53,721 nt of DNA. Source: Opitutaceae bacterium (lineage in GTDB: Bacteria; Verrucomicrobiota; Verrucomicrobiia; Opitutales; Opitutaceae). Below, piece after piece: positions 44,018 to 51,382 of this stretch (positions within the stretch are counted from its first letter, which is position 1; every line of letters starts with the position of its first letter). The notes under the pieces were generated by a model. The model did no database searches. It was not told the DNA's origin and saw only the letters and a program-made list of their open reading frames with translations. The position numbers and the translations under genes were made by a program. The stretch covers positions 1 through 53,721 of the forward strand of contig JANQSC010000061.1 of NCBI GenBank assembly GCA_028284235.1, read 5' to 3'.

Positions 44018-45805
44018 ATGAAAGAACAAATGACTCCTCTCGAAGAAATACGCCACTCGTCCGCCCACGTGCTGGCGACCGCCGTGCTCCGGCTCTTTCC
44101 CGAAGCGCAGCTCGACATCGGTCCGCCGACCGACACCGGTTTTTACTACGACTTCGACCTGGAGCACAAGTTCACTGCTGAAGACCTCGAGAAAATCGAG
44201 GCCGAGATGAAGAAGGTTATCAAGGAGAACCAGAAGTTCATCCGCGTCGAAGTCCCCCGCGACGAAGCCATCCAAATGATCAAGGACTTCGGGCAGGAAA
44301 CCTACAAGCTCGGCCGGCTGGACGACATTCCCGAAGGCGATACCATTTCGTTCTACAAGAACGGGGAATTCCTCGACCTCTGCGCCGGAACCCACGTCAA
44401 CTACACCAAGAAAATCAAAGCATTCAAGCTGCTGAGCGTCGCCGGCGCCTACCATCGGGGCGACTCCAGCAATAAACAGCTCCAGCGCATCTACGGCACC
44501 GCTTTCGCCACCAAGGACGAACTCGCCGCGCACCTCGAAATGCTGGAGGAAGCGAAAAAGCGCGACCACCGCCGCATTGGCAAGGACATGCAGCTCTTCA
44601 CCTTCGACTCCGAACAAGTCGGGCCCGGCCTTCCACTGTGGATGCCCAAAGGCACCGTACTCGTCGATGAACTCGAGAAACTCGCCAAAGAAACCGAATT
44701 CGCAGCCGGCTACGATCGCGTTCGCACTCCCCACCTCGCCAAAGAGTCGCTCTACCACACCAGCGGACATCTCCCCTACTACGAAGAATCCATGTTTCCC
44801 GCCATGGAATTCGAAGAAGAAGCCGGCGGCGAAAAAGTGCGCTACTTCATCAAGGCGATGAACTGCCCGCATCACCACAAAATCTACGCCGCCGTCCCGC
44901 GCAGCTATCGCGACCTGCCCGTCCGGCTTTCGGAATACGGCACCTGCTACCGTTACGAGCAATCGGGCGAGCTCATGGGCCTCATGCGCGTTCGCTCCAT
45001 GCAGATGAACGACGCCCACATCTACTGCACCGAAGAACAGTTCGAGGAGGAATTCAACGCGGTCAACGAGATGTACCTGAAGTACTTCAAGCTCTTCGGC
45101 TTCGACAAGTACCTCATGCGCTTCTCCACCCACGACCCCGACCAGCTCGGCAAGAAATTCGTCGACAACGCCGAACTTTGGAAGAAAACCGAAAACATGG
45201 TCCGAGACGTGCTCAAGTCCTCAGGAATCAACTACGTCGAAGTTCCCAACGAAGCCGCCTTCTACGGACCGAAAATCGACGTTCAAGTATGGAGCGCGAT
45301 CGGACGCGAGTTCACCATCGCCACCAACCAAGTCGACTTCGCTGTCCCCGCGCGCTTCGGCCTCGAATACACCACCAGCGAGAACACTAAAGAAACGCCA
45401 CTCTGTATCCACCGAGCCCCGCTCGGGACCCACGAACGCTTTATCGGCTTCCTCATTGAACACTTCGGAGGCGACTTCCCGACTTGGCTCGCTCCCGAGC
45501 AGGTTCGTATCCTCCCCATCAGCGACAAGGTCGCCGACTACGCGAAAACCCTTCTCTCAGACTTGCGAGCGAGCGGCGTTCGCGCCACCGCCGACCTGCA
45601 CAACGAGAAACTCGGAGCGAAAATCCGCAAAGCGGAACTCGATAAAGTCCCCAACGTCCTCATCGTCGGCCCCAAGGAAGCCGAAGACGGGACCGTATCC
45701 GTTCGCTCCCGATTCGAAGGCGACCGAGGAACCATGAGCGCCGAAGCATTCAAAGAGGACCTTCTCGAAACGATTCGCTCGCGAAAACTGCAGGTCAAAG
45801 AGTAG
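44018..45805 (+). CDS. thrS: threonyl-tRNA synthetase without TGS domain
   Basis: 595 residues. It begins at the editing domain (HSSAH near 13-17, and DLCAGTH near 124-130, together the zinc site of the proofreading centre) and lacks the usual TGS domain of about 60 residues. The catalytic class II core has the zinc ligands Cys283, His334 and His465. The anticodon-binding domain is at about 490-590. The start MKEQMTPLEEIRH at 44018 leaves no room for a TGS. Some bacterial lineages have the same short form. It ligates threonine to tRNA-Thr. Confidence 0.95.
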   Translation: MKEQMTPLEEIRHSSAHVLATAVLRLFPEAQLDIGPPTDTGFYYDFDLEHKFTAEDLEKIEAEMKKVIKENQKFIRVEVPRDEAIQMIKDFGQETYKLGRLDDIPEGDTISFYKNGEFLDLCAGTHVNYTKKIKAFKLLSVAGAYHRGDSSNKQLQRIYGTAFATKDELAAHLEMLEEAKKRDHRRIGKDMQLFTFDSEQVGPGLPLWMPKGTVLVDELEKLAKETEFAAGYDRVRTPHLAKESLYHTSGHLPYYEESMFPAMEFEEEAGGEKVRYFIKAMNCPHHHKIYAAVPRSYRDLPVRLSEYGTCYRYEQSGELMGLMRVRSMQMNDAHIYCTEEQFEEEFNAVNEMYLKYFKLFGFDKYLMRFSTHDPDQLGKKFVDNAELWKKTENMVRDVLKSSGINYVEVPNEAAFYGPKIDVQVWSAIGREFTIATNQVDFAVPARFGLEYTTSENTKETPLCIHRAPLGTHERFIGFLIEHFGGDFPTWLAPEQVRILPISDKVADYAKTLLSDLRASGVRATADLHNEKLGAKIRKAELDKVPNVLIVGPKEAEDGTVSVRSRFEGDRGTMSAEAFKEDLLETIRSRKLQVKE

Positions 45806-45832
45806 CCACGTTAACGCCACCTCTAGCCAATC

Positions 45833-45915
45833 GTAGGGCCTTCGCTTGCGAAGCGCCGCGTAGGTTGAATTGTTGTTTACACACGCGGCATGGCGCAAGC
45901 GCCAGCCCTACGTCT
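45833..45915. repeat. CGTAGGGC palindrome-of-palindromes repeat
   Basis: An 83-bp copy between convergent thrS and yacL-like genes. The left inner palindrome is CTTCGCTTGCGAAG and the right one TGGCGCAAGCGCCA, the mirror image of the copy at 12598, so the two are in opposite orientation. Confidence 0.85.
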
Positions 45916-45943
45916 TGCAACCTTTGGCCAGTCTCGAGCAGAG

Positions 45944-46951
45944 CTAGTTATTCTCCCCCAACAACTTTCCGAATACCAATCGACCGCCGCTAGTCGGAAT
46001 CACGCTCTCGACTTCCGCAAGCACGTTCGAACCAATCAGGTCCGCCGACTGGTTGACCACGACCATCGAACCGTCGTCCAAATAGCCGACGCCTTGGCCG
46101 TCTTCCTTGCCCGCCTTGACGACCGCCACTGAAACCGCTTCGCCTACGACCACCTCGTGCGACAACGCCTTGTTCAAGCTGAGCACATCGACGTAAGGAA
46201 CGCCATTATGCTTCGCCTTTTGCAACAGCGATTCGCTCGTCGTTAGCAAACGTCCTTTACTACTGGATACAAGAAACAGCATCTTGTCGTCGCGACTGTC
46301 ATTGTTTTCAATCTCGCTGTCGATGACTCGAAAATTCAAGTGAGCGATCCCCTTCAACTCGCGGATCGTCTCAAGTCCACGCGCCCCGCGATTCTTCTCC
46401 TCGACGATCGACGACGCGCTTTGCTCGTGAAGCTCGTCGATCACGAACTTGGGAACCGCCACCGCGTCGCTGAGCAAGCGAGCCGTCGCTAGTTTGACCA
46501 CGCGCCCGTCAACCAAGGCCGCCGTGTCGAGAACCACCAAAGGCACCTCCACGCTCTGCGGCTCGAATTTGACGTAGGGAATCACCAAATTGAACTCGTC
46601 CCGACCCCGCAAAGCGATGACCGTGGAAAGATAGGTCACTCCAATGAAAACGCACAACCTGGAGATGTAGATCACTTCCGCGTCCCCCCCGTCGAACAAA
46701 GGCGAAATCGTAATAAAATGCGACGCCAGCACCCCCATGAGCAAACCGAAGGTCAGCCCTGACAATGCCCGCAGAGAAAACCCTTTCAAAAGGACGTCTA
46801 TCAGCGCCAGAAACAAGCCGAGCAACACGCCGATTACCGTCGCCAACGTACGCGAGGATTCAATGTCTGGAAAGGAGTACGCGACCATGTAGCCCCCCAT
46901 TCCGCAGAATAGCACCATAATCGCCCGAATAACTGAAATTGACTGGTTCAT
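45944..46951 (-). CDS. YacL-like membrane PIN-TRAM protein
   Basis: 335 residues. Four hydrophobic segments occupy about 6-27, 36-55, 60-81 and 95-112. A PIN ribonuclease domain follows (LDTAALVDGR with Asp142; VPKFVIDELH; DDKMLF) and a C-terminal TRAM domain (about 275-330), probably RNA-binding. This is the YacL arrangement. The acidic residues suggest nuclease activity at the membrane, not shown in this organism. A short membrane ORF lies 27 bases upstream. Confidence 0.88.
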   Translation of the reverse strand: MNQSISVIRAIMVLFCGMGGYMVAYSFPDIESSRTLATVIGVLLGLFLALIDVLLKGFSLRALSGLTFGLLMGVLASHFITISPLFDGGDAEVIYISRLCVFIGVTYLSTVIALRGRDEFNLVIPYVKFEPQSVEVPLVVLDTAALVDGRVVKLATARLLSDAVAVPKFVIDELHEQSASSIVEEKNRGARGLETIRELKGIAHLNFRVIDSEIENNDSRDDKMLFLVSSSKGRLLTTSESLLQKAKHNGVPYVDVLSLNKALSHEVVVGEAVSVAVVKAGKEDGQGVGYLDDGSMVVVNQSADLIGSNVLAEVESVIPTSGGRLVFGKLLGENN

Positions 46952-46978
46952 AACCCAACCGGCCGATTTCGACAGAAT

Positions 46979-47092
46979 TTACGACCGCATTACGAGTATC
47001 ACTATCGGCACAACGATGAAAATCGTCATTATAATGTAGATCAACCGTTTCGCTTTACGCGCTTTTTCAATCTGTTCTCGATTTTCGTCCAC
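46979..47092 (-). CDS. 37-residue tail-anchored membrane peptide
   Basis: Too short for routine calling. From a GTG at 47092: a charged N-terminus (VDENREQIEKARKAKR), then a C-terminal helix, LIYIIMTIFIVVPIVILVMR. GGAGGGG lies about 14 bases upstream; an in-frame ATG at 47125 would overlap the EVE start codon on the other strand. It ends 27 bases before the yacL-like start, on the same strand. Possibly a small partner of that protein; no family known. Confidence 0.42.
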   Translation of the reverse strand: MDENREQIEKARKAKRLIYIIMTIFIVVPIVILVMRS

Positions 47093-47123
47093 GGCTCTAT
47101 CAATCTCCCCTCCAACCACTACC

Positions 47124-47537
47124 ATGCGCTACTGGCTCGTAAAGCAAGAACCGGAAACCTACCCCTGGACCCAGCTCCTGAAGGAGAAAAAGACCCTCTG
47201 GGACGGCGTCCGCAACTACCAAGCCCGGAATTTCATGCGTGAAATGGCCCGCGGAGACCTCGTCCTCTTCTACCACAGCGGCAAGGCCAAAGAACTCGTC
47301 GGGCTGGCCAAAGTCGCCCGCGCCGCCTACCCCGACCCAACCGCCAAGGAAGGCGATTGGTCCGCCTTCGACATCCGGGCCCTGAAATCGCTCAAACGAG
47401 CCGTCACGCTCAAAGAAATCAAGGCCGACCCCACCCTGCAGGAGCTCCATCTCGTCCGCAATTCCCGGCTCTCCGTCATGCCCGTCGAAGCGAAAGAATT
47501 CAAACACTTGCTGGACCTCGCCCAAACAAGCGTTTGA
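47124..47537 (+). CDS. EVE-domain (PUA-like) protein
   Basis: 137 residues covering one EVE domain: YWLVKQEPETYPW at the start, LWDGVRNYQARNFMREM near 25-41, and GDLVLFYHSGK near 44-54. EVE domains read modified bases (5-methylcytosine and similar) in DNA or RNA, and occur both in restriction systems and in cytoplasmic housekeeping contexts. No restriction gene is near. Its stop overlaps the tyrA start (TTGA), so it is probably the first gene of the tyrA-aroA-cmk-plsC operon. Confidence 0.9.
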   Translation: MRYWLVKQEPETYPWTQLLKEKKTLWDGVRNYQARNFMREMARGDLVLFYHSGKAKELVGLAKVARAAYPDPTAKEGDWSAFDIRALKSLKRAVTLKEIKADPTLQELHLVRNSRLSVMPVEAKEFKHLLDLAQTSV

Positions 47538-48397
47538 ATCGCTCTCTCGTGATTGAGAAACTGACAGTCATCGCCCCCGGACTTCTCGGGGCGTCAATCG
47601 GAATGGCCGCCCGCCAAAAGGGCCTCGCCCAAACCATCTCCGTCTGGGCCCGCCGACCGGAAATCAGAGAAACGCTCTCGACACTCGACTGGTGCGACGA
47701 CGCCCCCGAGTCGATCGACGACGCCTGCCGCGACAGTTCCCTCATCGTCCTTTGCGCCCCCGTCGAACGGATTATCGACCTCGCCCAGACCATCGCCCCC
47801 GGACTCGAAAACCAGCCCATCGTCACCGACGTCGGCAGCGTGAAAAGCGAGCTCTGCCGCAAATGCAGCGACGCCCTGGGCGACAAGGCCCGATTCATCG
47901 GCTCCCACCCCATGGCCGGCTCCGAAAAAACGGGTATGGACAACGCCACTCCGAATCTGTTCGAAAACGCCACTTGCTTCGTCACCCCGCTCGCCGAATC
48001 CGACTCGAACGCCCGAGAGATTGTATCCAAGTTTTGGAAGGACATCGGTTCCATCGTCGTCGAGGAAACCCCCGAGCGGCACGACGCCCTCGTGGCCAAT
48101 GTCAGCCACCTTCCACACCTAGTCGCTTCCTGCCTCGCCCGCCATTTGTCGCAAACGCTCCCAGACGCCGCCCGTTTCTGCGGCAACGGCCTCAAAGACA
48201 CCACCCGAATCGCGTCCGGCGACCCCGGAATGTGGCGCGACATCGTCACGCAAAACCGAGCCGAAATCGTCCGATCGCTCGACGCGTTTCAAGACGAACT
48301 ACAAGCCCTGCGAGCAGACATCGCCAACGAAGACGACTTTTCCATCCTCGAGAAACTGGCCGACGGGAAATCCTTCCGCGATTCCCTCGACGCATGA
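47534..48397 (+). CDS. tyrA: prephenate dehydrogenase
   Basis: About 287 residues from TTG 47534 (overlapping the EVE stop as TTGA) or GTG 47549. The Rossmann motif VIAPGLLGASIG near 10-21 (Pro in place of the common Gly), DVGSVKSEL near 98-106 and the active-site GSHPMAGSEKTG near 120-131 are typical. It oxidises prephenate (or arogenate) to the tyrosine precursor. No ACT regulatory domain. Coupled to aroA by an ATGA overlap. Confidence 0.92.
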   Translation: MNRSLVIEKLTVIAPGLLGASIGMAARQKGLAQTISVWARRPEIRETLSTLDWCDDAPESIDDACRDSSLIVLCAPVERIIDLAQTIAPGLENQPIVTDVGSVKSELCRKCSDALGDKARFIGSHPMAGSEKTGMDNATPNLFENATCFVTPLAESDSNAREIVSKFWKDIGSIVVEETPERHDALVANVSHLPHLVASCLARHLSQTLPDAARFCGNGLKDTTRIASGDPGMWRDIVTQNRAEIVRSLDAFQDELQALRADIANEDDFSILEKLADGKSFRDSLDA

Positions 48398-49755
48398 CCG
48401 ATCCGGCAACCCGCATCATGCAAGATCCGTATCCAGTAACTCCATTCACTTGTCCCGCCGCGGCAAAAGTGAGCGTGCCCGGATCGAAGAGCATCACCAA
48501 CCGCGCCCTCCTCATCGCCGCGCTGGCCGACGGGAAGACGACCCTCGCGAATTGCCTCTTCAGCCGCGACACGGAAATCATGCTCGACGCCCTGGCAACC
48601 CTCGGAATCGCCATCGACGCCCACCCGTCCGAAAAGCGGATCACCGTAACCGGTTGCGGCGGATTAATCCCGAACCGGAACGCGAAACTGAACATCGGAA
48701 ATTCCGGCACCTCCGCCCGCTTTCTCACCGCCATGCTGGCGATTTGCCCCGACGGTGAATTCGAGCTCGACGGCGACGAAGCCATGCGGAAACGACCCAT
48801 TCAAAAGCTCGTCGACACCCTCGTGGAACTGGGATGCGCAATCGATACCTCCAACGGGTTTTTCCCCATCCGCATCCACCCCAGCGGACTGAACGGCGGA
48901 ACCGCCGTCGTCGACGCCTCCGAAAGCAGCCAATTCGTTTCCGCCCTCCTCATGGCCGCGCCCTACGCCAAAGACGCGCTCGAGATCACGCTCAGCGACG
49001 CCACGATTCGACGCGGCTACATCAACTTGACGCTCAAAATGATGGAGAGCTTCGGCATTCCCCCACTGAATCTACACAGCTCCAAAGAAACCTATCAAGC
49101 CAACCCATCGCCCTACTTGGCCCCAACCAGCGAATACACGATTGAAAGCGACGCCTCCGCCGCAAGCTACTTCATCGCCCTCCCGCTCGCCGTAGGCGGA
49201 ACCGTAGAAATCGAAGGCGTATCGAAATATTCATTGCAGGGAGATCTCGCTTTCACCGGAATCGCGGAACAAGCCGGCGCCGATCTCGAATGGACACCGC
49301 AAAGCCTGATCGTGCGGACGGAGCTGGAATACAAACCCGTCACGTCGATGAGCGCCAACTTCTACGCATTCAGCGACACATTCCTGACCGCCGCCGCGAT
49401 CGCCCCGCTCGCCAACGGCCCCACTCGGATCACCGGCATCGGCCACACGCGCCACCAGGAGTGCGACCGCATCGAAGCCATGGCCTCCGGTCTCGCCAGC
49501 CTCGGGCAGTCCGTCCACGAAACCGAATCCTCGATCGAAATCACGCCCAGCCTCCTCAATCCCGCGACCATCGAAACCTACGAAGACCACCGCGTCGCCA
49601 TGAGCTTCGCCATTCTCGGCAGCCACGACGCCCTCGGCGACGGGAAACCCTGGCTGAAAATTGTCGATCCGCTCTGCTGCCGCAAAACCTTTCCCGACTT
49701 TTTCAATACACTCGAATCCGCCCGCCAGCAAAGTCTCCAGCACGCCGCCATCTAG
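48394..49755 (+). CDS. aroA: 3-phosphoshikimate 1-carboxyvinyltransferase (EPSP synthase)
   Basis: 453 residues from ATG 48394, inside the tyrA stop. The active-site Lys32 is in SVPGSKSITNRALL, followed by NIGNSGTSARFLTA and DEAMRKRPI in the first domain and YEDHRVAMSFAI near the end. It transfers enolpyruvate to shikimate-3-phosphate in aromatic amino-acid synthesis. Only the frame from 48394 is real; the open frame continues upstream through tyrA out of phase. Confidence 0.95.
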   Translation: MTDPATRIMQDPYPVTPFTCPAAAKVSVPGSKSITNRALLIAALADGKTTLANCLFSRDTEIMLDALATLGIAIDAHPSEKRITVTGCGGLIPNRNAKLNIGNSGTSARFLTAMLAICPDGEFELDGDEAMRKRPIQKLVDTLVELGCAIDTSNGFFPIRIHPSGLNGGTAVVDASESSQFVSALLMAAPYAKDALEITLSDATIRRGYINLTLKMMESFGIPPLNLHSSKETYQANPSPYLAPTSEYTIESDASAASYFIALPLAVGGTVEIEGVSKYSLQGDLAFTGIAEQAGADLEWTPQSLIVRTELEYKPVTSMSANFYAFSDTFLTAAAIAPLANGPTRITGIGHTRHQECDRIEAMASGLASLGQSVHETESSIEITPSLLNPATIETYEDHRVAMSFAILGSHDALGDGKPWLKIVDPLCCRKTFPDFFNTLESARQQSLQHAAI

Positions 49756-49776
49756 TTCGAAACGACTCGCCGATTC

Positions 49777-50448
49777 ATGGACCCAAACAATTTTCACATC
49801 GTCGCTATCGACGGCGGCGCCGCCGCTGGCAAATCCTCCACCTCGCGAGCGATTAGCCAGCGTTTCCACTTCATGCACGTGGATACCGGCTCATTCTATC
49901 GCGCCGTCACGCGCAAACTGCTCGACGCCGATGTCGACCCGAAGGACAGTGACGCGGTAACAGCCGGGCTAGACGCTCTCGCGCTCGGAACCACTCTTTC
50001 CGACTCCACCGCCTCCATCACCCTCAACGGATGGACGCCCGACGACTCCATTCGCAGCCAGATCGTCAACGACAACGTCTCCCAATTCGCCGCGATCCCT
50101 TCACTCCGAGCCTTTCTCCTCGACTACCAGCGATCCCAAGTAGAAGTCGCGAAAGAGAACGGGTTTCGCGGATTGGTCATGGAAGGACGCGACATTGGCT
50201 CGGTCATTTTCCCCGACGCCGACTTGCGTCTCTTTCTTTTCGCCGATCCCGAAAAACGAGCCCAACGTCGGGCCAAGGAAGGTATCGCCGACAGCATCGA
50301 AAAACGAGACAAACTGGACTCTTCCCGCAAAACCGCCCCGCTCCAATGCCCCGAGGGGGCCACCTTTTTGGATACATCCGATTTGAGCCTCGAAGAAGTC
50401 GTCGAACGCGTGTCCGAGTTGATAACGGAAATCGCCGCCGCTCAATGA
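49777..50448 (+). CDS. cmk: cytidylate kinase
   Basis: 223 residues. The P-loop GGAAAGKSS is at 13-21, DTGSFYRAV near 36-44, and GRDIGSVIFPDAD near 132-144. It phosphorylates CMP and dCMP. The length is normal. The tyrA-aroA-cmk-plsC order is known from several bacterial phyla, usually with rpsA next; here a repeat array follows instead. Its stop overlaps the plsC start (ATGA). Confidence 0.95.
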   Translation: MDPNNFHIVAIDGGAAAGKSSTSRAISQRFHFMHVDTGSFYRAVTRKLLDADVDPKDSDAVTAGLDALALGTTLSDSTASITLNGWTPDDSIRSQIVNDNVSQFAAIPSLRAFLLDYQRSQVEVAKENGFRGLVMEGRDIGSVIFPDADLRLFLFADPEKRAQRRAKEGIADSIEKRDKLDSSRKTAPLQCPEGATFLDTSDLSLEEVVERVSELITEIAAAQ

Positions 50449-51092
50449 AATTCGACAAGCGCGTCTACTGGGTGAGCTTCTGGTTTATCCGCTCCTTCTA
50501 CCGAGTCCTCTTGCTCGGCGACGTTGCCGGACTGAAAAACGTCCCCAAAACCGGATCCATCATCCTCGCCTCCAACCACGCCAGCCATCTCGACCCGCCC
50601 TTGCTCGGCTGCAACATCCTGCGCATCGTCACCTACTTCGCTCGTAAAACCCTCTGGAAACCGGGTATCGGGGCCGGATGGATGGACGCGGTCGGGGCCA
50701 TCCCTATCGACCGTGACGGAGAATCGGATATCCAAGCGATGAAACGCACCCTCGCCGCGCTCAAAGCAGACAGCGTGCTCACGCTCTTTCCCGAAGGCAC
50801 CAGAAGCCCGAACGGAGAGCTCCAATCCGCTAAACCCGGCATTGGCCTCATCGCCGCGAAATCCCAAACCGCCATCGTCCCTTGCCGGATCTTCAACGCC
50901 CACAAAGCGCTCCCGAAAGACGCCAGCCTTCCCAATTTCAACTTGTCCATCCACATCGTATACGGAAAACCCCTACAACCCGCCGACTACGATCCCGGCC
51001 GGTCCGCAGGCAAAGAACGCTACCAGCGCATCGCCGACAACATCATGTCCGCCATCGCTGGAATCAAACGCCCCCGACCCCAAGCGATCTAG
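50445..51092 (+). CDS. plsC: 1-acyl-sn-glycerol-3-phosphate acyltransferase
   Basis: 215 residues from ATG 50445. The acyltransferase motifs are NHASHLD (His45, Asp50) and FPEGTR at 115-120, with a single hydrophobic N-terminal segment (VYWVSFWFIRSFYRVLLL). It acylates lysophosphatidate at the inner membrane. The size is standard, unlike the longer acyltransferase at 22772. An AT-rich inverted repeat (TAGAATTTG/CAAATTCTA, 51090-51128) spans its stop codon. Confidence 0.92.
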   Translation: MKFDKRVYWVSFWFIRSFYRVLLLGDVAGLKNVPKTGSIILASNHASHLDPPLLGCNILRIVTYFARKTLWKPGIGAGWMDAVGAIPIDRDGESDIQAMKRTLAALKADSVLTLFPEGTRSPNGELQSAKPGIGLIAAKSQTAIVPCRIFNAHKALPKDASLPNFNLSIHIVYGKPLQPADYDPGRSAGKERYQRIADNIMSAIAGIKRPRPQAI

Positions 51093-51138
51093 AATTTGTT
51101 TCAAAGTCTATTTCCGAGGCAAATTCTAGCGTATCGTT

Positions 51139-51349
51139 AACAGTCGCCTCGTGGCGAAATGACGCTAACGCGTCACAATGATCCCGCTTTAGCGGGACAA
51201 GGATCTATCAATTTGAGCTGTCACCTCTCCTTTATTGCAAATTTCAGAAAAGGACTCCCGCAAGATCCTTGTCCCCGTCTCCGACGGGGATCCTGGTTCC
51301 ATCCCGTCTTGACGGGATGGAATTTGATCTCGAAGAGATCACTGTTAAA
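51139..51349. repeat. six-hairpin array repeat, copy 4 (divergent stems, permuted)
   Basis: It has TCGCC/GGCGA, TGACGC/GCGTCA, TCCCGC/GCGGGA, the CTATCAATTTG linker, then TCCCCGT/ACGGGGA, the linker TCCTGG, TTCCATCCCGT/ACGGGATGGAA, TGATCTC/GAGATCA and CTGTTAAA. The middle stems differ wholly from copies 1-3 but remain paired. The order begins at a different point of the unit. It fills the plsC-S9 peptidase gap. Confidence 0.82.
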
Positions 51350-51382
51350 AGGAAGAAGTACTATTCAACCTACTCTATAACG

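Noticed and set aside
47124-47537. EVE gene as part of a modification-dependent defence system
   Set aside because: There is no nuclease, methylase or McrBC-like gene; coupling to tyrA indicates a housekeeping context.
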